Source: Fimenecus sp045532175 (lineage in GTDB: Bacteria > Bacillota > Clostridia > Oscillospirales > Acutalibacteraceae). Taken from it: DNA of 64,000 bases. Of the stretch, positions 56,350 to 64,000 are shown piece after piece. The notes under the pieces were generated by a model. The model saw only the letters and a list, made by a program, of their open reading frames with translations. It was not told where the DNA came from and did not search any database. The stretch's first letter is position 1. The number at the start of each line of letters is the position of its first letter. Both the position numbers and the translations under genes were made by a program. Where the stretch lies: positions 1-64,000 of the forward strand of contig JAZSFK010000054.1 of NCBI GenBank assembly GCA_045532175.1, given 5' to 3'.

Positions 56350-58163
56350 TGTCAGCAGGAGATTTAGTTACAAGAATATATAGTGGTTTTCGTGGTGTTG
56401 ATTTCAGGGGTGACGAAATCAATCTTGTAAGAAGTCCTGATAGTCTTAATATGTGGAAGGACTATAAAGAAACAGACAGCATCCGGACAAGACCAAAGAT
56501 GGAACAGGTGAAACTTTATGCTCTGATTTCCAAAACTGACCCAGAAACTGAAACTGAAACTAAAACAGTGGAACCTTTAATCGGCACGGTTTACGGTTAT
56601 CACTTTTTTTTGCGTCGAAATGAATTATTAGAGTTTATACATTGTGGTAATGCTCTATATCGAATTATGTATCCGTATAAAGATGGCTTCTATTTAATAA
56701 GAATGGGTGGTGATTCGGTGCAAATAAATGAAGCGCCAAGTCAGAGTTTCATTCTTAATGACCGTCTTTATATTAAAGATGGAAAAGATTTTATAATATG
56801 GACTCAGGAAGAAGGTATGATACTTCTTACTGATGATTATACAGAAATAGGAGAAAATTCAGAATATGATTTAAGACATATACCAACTACGTCCATAGCG
56901 AGAGAACCATCGGGTAGAGGTGGAAAAAATCATGAAGAAGTTAATATGCTTACGGAAAAGAGAAAAAACACATTCCTTGCAGATGGTATAAGCACAGAGT
57001 ATTTCCTTGACGCACAAAATCTTGATGAAAGTAGAGTTGTTGTAAAGGTGAATGGTGTAACTATACGTGAATACACTGTGGACTATATAGCGGGAAAAAT
57101 AACATTCGATGAACCACCACCGGTACCATTAACAGACGGACAGGATAATGTTGAGATTACTTTCCGAAAAACTGTTCCCGGAAGTGAGGAAAAGATTAAA
57201 GAATGCACAATCTTACAAGTATTTGATAATAGAGTGTTTTATAGCGGAAATCCAAAGTATCCGAATATGATATGGTATTCTGCTCTTGATGACCCACTCT
57301 ATGTCAGTGACCGTGATTATAACAAAGAAGGCTTTGACACATCCGCTGTAAAAGGAATGGTAGCAGGTAATAACGCATTATGGGTACTTAAAGAACCATC
57401 ACCTGCGAATACGTCGTTATTCTATCACACGCCAACAACAGATTATGAATATGGTAAGATTTATCCAAATACACATTCTAATATTTCCACAGGTTGCGTT
57501 GGTAAAGCAATTAACTTTAATGATGATATTGTATTCTTCAGTGAAAGAGGAATGGAAGGCATAAATGCGGACGTAACAAAGGAACAGGTAATAGCACACA
57601 GAAGCACTTTGGTTGACCGTAAGCTTCTTGCAGAACCGAATTATAAAAATATGATTTTGGCAGAATGGGAAGGATATTTACTTGTTTTTATTGATAACAA
57701 GGTTTATCTTGCAGACAGCAGAGCTATGTTCACAAACGAAAACCACGTTGAATATGAATGGTTCTATTGGGAGTTGGATAAGAAGATAACCTCTGTAAGT
57801 ACCCGTGACGGTATTTTGTATTTAGGTACTGAAGAAGGACTCTATACTCTTACGGACACAACAAGCGACGTTGAGAGCTATTGGGTAACACCGTTAGATA
57901 AATTCAAGCATCCGCAGTATATGAAGACAACAAATAAAAGGGGATGTGTTACAGAAGCAAAAGGCGACATCTCTTTGTATGTAAAAACAAATAAGACGGA
58001 TTTTGAGTTGATTGTTGAACACAAAGACGTGAAGGACTCTTTTATAAGCAGAATTAAGCGTAAGAAGTTTAAAGATATTCAGTTGAAATTCTATTCCACA
58101 ACGAGATTCAGTTTGGAAGCAAGTACGTTGGAGTGCTTTGTGGGTGGATACTTGAAACGGTAA
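56349..58163 (+). CDS. Tail nozzle-like protein
   Basis: 604 residues, beta-rich. N-terminal YSGFRGVDFRGDEINLVRSP, DSLNMWKDYKETDSIRTRP is a recurrent signature in Clostridia podovirus-like prophages. Propeller-style repeats follow (NNALWVLKEPSP, DDIVFFSERGMEGIN). Likely the short-tail tube tip through which DNA exits. ATG overlap with the adaptor gene. Confidence 0.75.
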   Translation: MSAGDLVTRIYSGFRGVDFRGDEINLVRSPDSLNMWKDYKETDSIRTRPKMEQVKLYALISKTDPETETETKTVEPLIGTVYGYHFFLRRNELLEFIHCGNALYRIMYPYKDGFYLIRMGGDSVQINEAPSQSFILNDRLYIKDGKDFIIWTQEEGMILLTDDYTEIGENSEYDLRHIPTTSIAREPSGRGGKNHEEVNMLTEKRKNTFLADGISTEYFLDAQNLDESRVVVKVNGVTIREYTVDYIAGKITFDEPPPVPLTDGQDNVEITFRKTVPGSEEKIKECTILQVFDNRVFYSGNPKYPNMIWYSALDDPLYVSDRDYNKEGFDTSAVKGMVAGNNALWVLKEPSPANTSLFYHTPTTDYEYGKIYPNTHSNISTGCVGKAINFNDDIVFFSERGMEGINADVTKEQVIAHRSTLVDRKLLAEPNYKNMILAEWEGYLLVFIDNKVYLADSRAMFTNENHVEYEWFYWELDKKITSVSTRDGILYLGTEEGLYTLTDTTSDVESYWVTPLDKFKHPQYMKTTNKRGCVTEAKGDISLYVKTNKTDFELIVEHKDVKDSFISRIKRKKFKDIQLKFYSTTRFSLEASTLECFVGGYLKR

Positions 58164-58175
58164 GGAAGTGATAAT

Positions 58176-59177
58176 GTGGCATACGATATAAATTATAATG
58201 ACGAAAGATTTACGGAAGTCGAAGCTGACAAAAAAGAAGCATTAAGTGAAGCCGAGCAGATGTATGGCGATATGATTAACGAGTCTGATAAATTTTATCA
58301 GGCTCAAATTGATGCTTCTAAAGATTGGGCGGATAAGCAGGCACAGTTACAACAGGAACAGACGGATTTTGCCATTGAAAAGATTGAGCAACAAAAAGAA
58401 CAAGAACATAAAGACTATATAAAAGAACAGTCAGGTGCTTATGTTGATTGGCAAAAGCAGAGTAATCCTTACGGTGTTAATGCCGAACAGATTGCCTCTA
58501 TGGGACTTCAGAACAGCGGGTATGCTGAAAGCTCACAGGTGGCTATGTACACTGCGTATCAAAGCAGGGTTGCAGCAGCAAGAGAGTCATATAAACTTGC
58601 AGTATTGAATTATGATAATGCGATTAAGGAAGCAATTTTGCAGAATAACAGTGCATTAGCAGAAATTGCCTATAAATCACTACAACAGCAATTAGAATTA
58701 TCTCTTCAAAGTTTCCAATATCAGAATAGCCTGTTAATTGAAAAAGCAAATAAGAAGGCAGAGATTGACGACAGATACTATAATCGTTCACAGAATGTAC
58801 TTGCACAGATGAACCATGAAAATGCACTTGATTTCCAGCGTGAACAATTTAATTGGCAGAAGTCACAGGCAAGTAAATCAAGTAGTGGCTCGTCGGGTGG
58901 AGGTGGGACCGTATTAGCTGGTATTTCATCATCGGGTGGTATAGCAAATGCGGGGTTGTTAGGTGCAACTCTGTCTGCGAGTAGTAGTCGCGAATTAACT
59001 GTGGATATGCATAGTGTAAATGATTTGGGATATGGTCCGATTGATGAAGTAGGGTTAAATGAATTAGTTGCTTCTGGTGAAGTTGTCGAGTATGAAGAGA
59101 ATGGTAAACTTAAGTATATGAGACGTTCTGACTGGAACAAAATGAGGACAAAGCAATTTTTCGATTCGCTTAAATAA
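58176..59177 (+). CDS. Coiled-coil internal virion protein
   Basis: 333 residues. A Gln/Glu/Lys/Ala-rich helix over about 200 residues (QQEQTDFAIEKIEQQKEQEH), a serine/glycine hinge (SKSSSGSSGGGG), and a small C-terminal domain ending DWNKMRTKQFFDSL. GTG start with AAGGAAGTG. Placed before the giant ejection protein; likely one of the injected proteins. Confidence 0.7.
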   Translation: MAYDINYNDERFTEVEADKKEALSEAEQMYGDMINESDKFYQAQIDASKDWADKQAQLQQEQTDFAIEKIEQQKEQEHKDYIKEQSGAYVDWQKQSNPYGVNAEQIASMGLQNSGYAESSQVAMYTAYQSRVAAARESYKLAVLNYDNAIKEAILQNNSALAEIAYKSLQQQLELSLQSFQYQNSLLIEKANKKAEIDDRYYNRSQNVLAQMNHENALDFQREQFNWQKSQASKSSSGSSGGGGTVLAGISSSGGIANAGLLGATLSASSSRELTVDMHSVNDLGYGPIDEVGLNELVASGEVVEYEENGKLKYMRRSDWNKMRTKQFFDSLK

Positions 59178-59194
59178 AATTAGGAAGTGGCATT

Positions 59195-62100
59195 ATGAGT
59201 TTTAATTCTGAATATCAAAAGCTTCGTAAGAAACGAATACAACAGGGGAACATACCAAGAGTTAATAATGTAGCTCCGGCAACATTGAACACAACAAAAC
59301 AGATAACTAATAGAGTTAAAGGAAAAGCATCGAATAATGCTATAACAAATCCAGACGGCTTTTCTCCTTATCGAACTATATCACCAAATGCAAGTGCAAT
59401 TAGTAATGGCTCATATAGTTATGGTACAGATAATAAGAATAATACTTATCTTCAAAAAGGTAATTATTTTAGCGACGGCAAATGGGATGCATGGGATTTA
59501 ACAAAAACTATACTCGGTACAGCTGCAGACATAGGCGTGAATGCGTTCGGTGCATTAGGCGATGTTAGTGAGGGACTTCTTAACTTCGGGGCTACTGTTG
59601 TTGGTAAGGCCGGAGGATTGCTCGGATTTGAGGATTTTGAAAAGAATACAGAGAGATTTATCAAGGAAGATAAAATTGGTGGTGCAAATGTCATAAATGA
59701 TGATATAGCATACTTTACAGGGTATGATGCGGACGAAAAATCTTTTCTTGGAGAAAAATCGGATGGTTTGGTACAATCAGGCGCTCAAATGATGACTGCA
59801 AGTGCGTTGCAGACTGTTGGGGTTCCTTGGTGGGTGACAATGGGTTCGACTTCTTTTGGCGGTAAAATGAGTGAGTCTTTAAATGAGGGAGCATCCTTTA
59901 ACGAGGCTATTGCGAGTAGTGCGATTAGTGCGGGTGCTGAAATTCTGACAGAAAAATTGTCAGGTGGTATTAAGTTTGGTGGTAAAGCATTAGATGATGT
60001 CTTGACTCAAAAACTTGCTACAAGCATTTCCAATAAATTTGTCAGAACAGCTTTGAAACTTGGCGTGGATATTACCGGTGAAGCCGGGGAAGAATTTTTG
60101 TCACAGGCTATAAACAATTTTGGCGAATGGCTTACGTATCGTAAAGATGAAGAACTTTGGGACGTTATGGCATCAGAAGAAGCACTTGAAGGATATTTAG
60201 AATCCGCCATAAGTGGTGGACTTCTCGGCGGATTCTCGGGTGGTTATAAAATCGTTAAATCAGCACGTCATGGAGTTGACTATACAAGTCAATTAACATC
60301 TTATGAAGAAAAAGTAGTAAACGCTGTCTATGAAAATCGTATTGCAGAAATGGAAGCAGACGGCAAAAAGGCGACTGCAAAAGAAAAAAATAAAATCTAT
60401 GATGAGGTTAAGAATGACCTGAATAAAGGTCGTATCAGTATTGATACTATCGAGAGTGTGCTTGGTGGCGAAACATATAAGCAGTATCAGTCAGCGGTTG
60501 AAAAAGACAACGAGATGAAAGAACTGCAGAAAGAATATGACACCCTTTACAGAATGAAGAACGGCGAAAAGTCGGATGAACAGATTGACCGTCAAAAAGA
60601 ACTTAAGCAACAGTTAGAAGAATATAAAAACACTTCAAAATTAAGTGATATTAAAAAACAGTTGAGTAATGAGGTTTCAGAACTTGCAAAGTCAAGTAAA
60701 CTTGTTGAGAGCTACAATGAGAAATCTCGTAAAAGTCAAGCCTTTGAGGCTGACCTTTCCAAGTATGATGCGAAGATGCAAGAAACAGTTAAGAGAGCCA
60801 TCGACAGCGGAATATTGAATAACACAAACAGAACACACGAATTCGTTGATTTAGTTGCAAAACTTTCAGCGGATAAGGGTGTTCCTTTTGATTTCACAAA
60901 TAATGAGAAAATCAAGTCTTCAGGTTTCGCTATCGAAGGTAAGCAGGTTAACGGCTATGTGCAGGGGAATAATATCTCTATCAATATCGACTCAACCTCT
61001 GCACTCAATAAGGTTGTCGGCCACGAGATTACTCACGTGCTTGAGGGTACGGAGCTTTATAACGAGCTTGCTAATGCGGTTAAAGAATTCGCCACAGCAA
61101 AAGGTGAATATGACAGCAAATTGCAATCGATTACAAAGCTTTATGAAGGTGTTGAAGATGCCAATATCGAAAATGAAGTTGTTGCAGAATTGGTTGGAGA
61201 ATATCTTTTCAGTGACCCTGAATTCATAAAGAGATTATCAACAGAGCAACCAACATTGTTCAAAAAGATTTTTGACGAAATCAAGTATCTTTGCAAGGTT
61301 GCCACCGCAGGCAGTAAAGAAGCAAGACAGCTTGAAAAGGCTAAAAAGACCTTTGAAGAAGCATACAGACAAAAAAATAACACCGCCACAAATGACGGTG
61401 TGAAGTATAGTATTGAAAAATTTGATGATGGTAAACAGTATGTAAAAGCAGATAGACAAGTTTTTAGTGGAAACGACCCTAAACAATGGGGAGAACAGGT
61501 TACTGATTACATAAATGACACTATTCGTCACGGCAAAGATGTTGTTGTTTATGCTCAGGATGGTGACGCCTTAACTATTACTGAAAATACAGCTGGTAAA
61601 GCTGCATTTAGAAATGATGTTAAATTGCAAGATGGCTCATCACGACCAATGACGGATGAAGAATATGCAGTTAAGCTTCGTGCAGAATCCCACATTGATG
61701 AAATATCACAAGTGTCAAGACGAGGTAATAAAACTGTTCCTGATTATAAGAATCATAATTTTGCAAAAGATGGTTTTAATTACCGAACGGCCTACTTTAT
61801 GGATGCTGATGGAAAATATTATCGTTTGACTTTATCTGTAGGTAAAAATGGTGTCATAAATACTGTCTACAATGTAGGTAAAATAAAAGAAGAAGGCAAG
61901 TACTCACTTCGTGGGTCAAAGCCCGTAACGGACGAATCCGTTACCATGAGGTCGTCTTCTTCTAACAATAGTGTACCACAAGATAACTCTACTGTCAACA
62001 ATTATTCTATGCAAAAGAACGCAAAGTATTCATTAAGCAATGCTAATGATGATATTGGGCCTGTTAGAGAACGCAACAATGTTTACGGTGAGGATATTAA

Positions 62101-64000
62101 GCTGCAGGTTGATGGTCCTGTGCGTGAGGATGTTAAATCAACTGCAACCACAACCGAAACAAATACTTCGCAAGACCTTGGACCGACCGCAGAGGATATA
62201 AAGAAGCAAAATTCAATTGTTGGAGAGGATGAAGAATTTACCATTCTTGAAGATTCCGAAACCCCTTCAGCGGAAATAAACATAGAAAATACTGCTGACA
62301 CAATTGATACAGAAGCGGTTACAAGGCTTTCAAGCAAGGTTATAAGCACTCTTGGTATCGGTAAGAGTAAAGCTAACCGAAACGCTGTAAGAGAGCTTGT
62401 AAAGGTTCTTGGCGATAATTACTCAATATCTTCAAAAGAGGATTTATACAATGCAGTTGCAGAAAAATTCGGTACTCAGTATGTTGAAGAGCTGAATGAA
62501 GAAATCGCAGGTGCAAGAAGCTATCTCAAAGAGGTGAAAATCAACGTTACAAATTCTGTTAAAAGTGAGTTCGGCAGTACAAAAGATTATAGTTCATTTG
62601 TCAAGAGTAATTTCGGTAAGCTGTGGATTTCAAAAGAGGGTGCAGGTATTGACCAGATATATGCTGAACTCAATGAAATGTATCCACACTTGTTCCCGGA
62701 AGATATTGTGAATCAAGCTGACCAATTAAAACAGATTTCTGATGTTGTGAATAAACCAAAGTCAGACTTTGTGCCTTTTGAACTTGATGATGACGTTCTT
62801 CAGGAAGCAACGGATTTAATTTATGACAGTGTTACCGAGTACCGTGATGCGGTAAGTAAGGTTAATGAAGTTACAGATAGTATTGAAGTAGCGGATGTAA
62901 GTGATAAGGTTAAAAAGCAGATTAAGGATGAACTGCTTACGGCCTATGAAAAGATTGAGGCTGAATTCAACATTGATAAGAAAAACCTTGTTAACGAGTT
63001 GAATGAACGAAGGAACAATCTTGAAGCCGATACTGTGGATAAAAACACCTTCCTCACAAATCATACAAACGAACTCTACAACGAGTTGAAGGGACTTAAA
63101 AAAGGTATTAAGGCTTCAGAGGACCTTGCATATTTCCTCGATTTAGGATTTAACTGGAATGAACTTAAATCTACATTTTTAAAGGTTGGCAAATGGCCGG
63201 ACACTGTTTTGAACTCTGAATCGGAAATTGAAAAAACTGTTCGTGATTTCCTTGACCAAAAATATGATGATACTATTCAGGAACTTAACGATTTCGATTG
63301 GACTATGGAAGATGAAATCAGCAGTCTTGAAAGTAAAGCAGAGGAAAAAAGGAACAATGCCCGACTTGCTGTGAACGGTAAGCTTGTCAGAGAAATTATG
63401 GATGCTGAACAGGTTGCTATGATGGGTGACACATCACTCTGGAAAGACAAGAATATGGGTCTTAAGTATAAAACCAACACAGAACGTCGCAACTTCAGGG
63501 ATATTGTAAAAGACAAGTTTGGTAAAGCAAATATTAAACTTGCAGATGCTCTTAATGATTACTTTATGGGCACATATAACCATAATGAAGCAGAACTCAA
63601 AAGAGAGGCTGCAGTTATTCAAAAGAATTTCGCTGACCTTAAATTGAATAAATACGAAGATGTTTTTGTTCAGATGAAAGGTGAGTTTTTACATAATCCG
63701 CACACTGAATTAACCCAACACGATATTGATACCTTCAAGAAGCTTTATGGTGATAAGGTTGACGAAGCAAAGGTTGACAAGACTATTGATATGGCAAGAG
63801 AAACTTACGACTCGTTAATTGAAAGAATGAATGAGGTCCTTGTTGCTCATGGTATGAAACCTATTGAATATCGAAGAGGTTATTTCCCGCATTTTTCCGA
63901 AGTTGAGAAAACCAAATGGCAGAATTTTGCTGAAAAGTTCCTGAACTGGAAGACTCAAAATAATGACATACCTACTGATATTGCGGGTATGACGGAAAGT
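59195..64000 (+). CDS. Giant ejection/polyvalent protein with HExxH peptidase, 3'-truncated
   Basis: The frame stays open for 1602 codons and leaves the window. RBS AGGAAGTG, ATG 59195. Residues about 90-360 have glycine-rich amphipathic or membrane-active segments (GVNAFGALGDVSEGLLNFGA, SGGLLGGFSGGY). A charged coiled region follows. At 610-614 is HEITH (VVGHEITHVLEG) with EVVAELVGEYLF about 50 residues on, a plausible third zinc ligand: a gluzincin-type peptidase. At about 735-895 is a large-polyvalent-protein-associated domain (DDGKQYVKADRQVFSG, NYRTAYFMDADGKYYRL). Then Thr/Ser-rich linkers and long helices. Probably ejected into the host with the DNA. Confidence 0.8.
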   Translation, partial: MSFNSEYQKLRKKRIQQGNIPRVNNVAPATLNTTKQITNRVKGKASNNAITNPDGFSPYRTISPNASAISNGSYSYGTDNKNNTYLQKGNYFSDGKWDAWDLTKTILGTAADIGVNAFGALGDVSEGLLNFGATVVGKAGGLLGFEDFEKNTERFIKEDKIGGANVINDDIAYFTGYDADEKSFLGEKSDGLVQSGAQMMTASALQTVGVPWWVTMGSTSFGGKMSESLNEGASFNEAIASSAISAGAEILTEKLSGGIKFGGKALDDVLTQKLATSISNKFVRTALKLGVDITGEAGEEFLSQAINNFGEWLTYRKDEELWDVMASEEALEGYLESAISGGLLGGFSGGYKIVKSARHGVDYTSQLTSYEEKVVNAVYENRIAEMEADGKKATAKEKNKIYDEVKNDLNKGRISIDTIESVLGGETYKQYQSAVEKDNEMKELQKEYDTLYRMKNGEKSDEQIDRQKELKQQLEEYKNTSKLSDIKKQLSNEVSELAKSSKLVESYNEKSRKSQAFEADLSKYDAKMQETVKRAIDSGILNNTNRTHEFVDLVAKLSADKGVPFDFTNNEKIKSSGFAIEGKQVNGYVQGNNISINIDSTSALNKVVGHEITHVLEGTELYNELANAVKEFATAKGEYDSKLQSITKLYEGVEDANIENEVVAELVGEYLFSDPEFIKRLSTEQPTLFKKIFDEIKYLCKVATAGSKEARQLEKAKKTFEEAYRQKNNTATNDGVKYSIEKFDDGKQYVKADRQVFSGNDPKQWGEQVTDYINDTIRHGKDVVVYAQDGDALTITENTAGKAAFRNDVKLQDGSSRPMTDEEYAVKLRAESHIDEISQVSRRGNKTVPDYKNHNFAKDGFNYRTAYFMDADGKYYRLTLSVGKNGVINTVYNVGKIKEEGKYSLRGSKPVTDESVTMRSSSSNNSVPQDNSTVNNYSMQKNAKYSLSNANDDIGPVRERNNVYGEDIKLQVDGPVREDVKSTATTTETNTSQDLGPTAEDIKKQNSIVGEDEEFTILEDSETPSAEINIENTADTIDTEAVTRLSSKVISTLGIGKSKANRNAVRELVKVLGDNYSISSKEDLYNAVAEKFGTQYVEELNEEIAGARSYLKEVKINVTNSVKSEFGSTKDYSSFVKSNFGKLWISKEGAGIDQIYAELNEMYPHLFPEDIVNQADQLKQISDVVNKPKSDFVPFELDDDVLQEATDLIYDSVTEYRDAVSKVNEVTDSIEVADVSDKVKKQIKDELLTAYEKIEAEFNIDKKNLVNELNERRNNLEADTVDKNTFLTNHTNELYNELKGLKKGIKASEDLAYFLDLGFNWNELKSTFLKVGKWPDTVLNSESEIEKTVRDFLDQKYDDTIQELNDFDWTMEDEISSLESKAEEKRNNARLAVNGKLVREIMDAEQVAMMGDTSLWKDKNMGLKYKTNTERRNFRDIVKDKFGKANIKLADALNDYFMGTYNHNEAELKREAAVIQKNFADLKLNKYEDVFVQMKGEFLHNPHTELTQHDIDTFKKLYGDKVDEAKVDKTIDMARETYDSLIERMNEVLVAHGMKPIEYRRGYFPHFSEVEKTKWQNFAEKFLNWKTQNNDIPTDIAGMTES

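Larger units (their letters stand above)
33990..64000. mobile_element. Prophage (podovirus-like), left end at tRNA-Lys, right end outside the window
   Basis: A continuous phage gene order starts at the tRNA-Lys 3' end: tyrosine integrase, CI/Cro switch, early small genes, ParB-like, HUH Rep, late activator, terminase, portal, scaffold, coat, tail spike, adaptor, nozzle, internal proteins. No tape measure, tube or sheath is seen. The exact left boundary needs the attR sequence, which is not here. All key genes are intact, so it may still be inducible. Confidence 0.92.

Overview
The window is bacterial, AT-rich chromosome from a Gram-positive, low-GC anaerobe. It most resembles an uncultured gut or rumen Clostridia (Oscillospirales/Ruminococcaceae-like). 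The signs are the ribosomal order map - KOW/L14e - infA - rpmJ - rpsM - rpsK - rpsD - rpoA - rplQ, a GTP-type PEP carboxykinase, T-box control of trpB, consensus sigma-A promoters, strong GGAGG ribosome binding sites and plant-fibre hydrolases (GH43, GH78). UGA is used as a normal stop. The species is inference; no 16S rRNA is present.

Bases 1-34020 are host chromosome. 1-5010 is the end of the ribosomal protein/translation operon, from a 5'-truncated adk to rplQ. 5090-10545 holds an XRE-membrane regulator, a phosphodiesterase facing a three-gene run of small unknown proteins, a GH43 glycosidase with a structured leader, a tRNA-Pro whose 5' half is duplicated 193 bp away, and a MATE exporter. 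10699-15190 is the most unusual host locus: a promoter-driven, terminator-ended non-coding RNA of about 0.5 kb that I cannot assign, then a consensus promoter, a 28-residue two-cysteine peptide gene, an attenuator and a pair of half-size ABC exporters. 15248-30380 carries a GH78-like glycosidase, a Gfo/Idh oxidoreductase, zinc-ribbon proteins, solitary T-box-controlled trpB, a secreted beta-gamma-crystallin/Vps62-like protein, polA, a phosphatase-acetyltransferase fusion next to tsaD, and pckG. 30380-33911 holds membrane proteins under XRE and TetR regulators, a pseudoknot-capable transcript, and secG.

From tRNA-Lys (33941-34016) to the end of the window is a prophage integrated at the tRNA 3' end and running off the right edge. 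Its order is: integrase (minus); a possible small RNA; a YHYH surface protein interrupted by an in-frame UGA; a membrane protein; a CI-like S24 repressor facing a Cro-like protein across matching operators; many small early genes with a ParB-like protein; a minus-strand two-gene cassette that looks inserted; an HUH-type Rep with a DUF6017-like protein; and a sigma-region-4-like late activator in front of a probable activator-dependent promoter. The late operon follows: terminase small and large subunits, portal, scaffold, coat, head protein, beta-helix tail spike, adaptor, nozzle, a coiled-coil internal protein and a giant open-ended ejection protein with an HEITH metallopeptidase motif. No tape measure or sheath is present, so the virion is probably podovirus-like. 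Lysis genes and the right attachment site are not in view.
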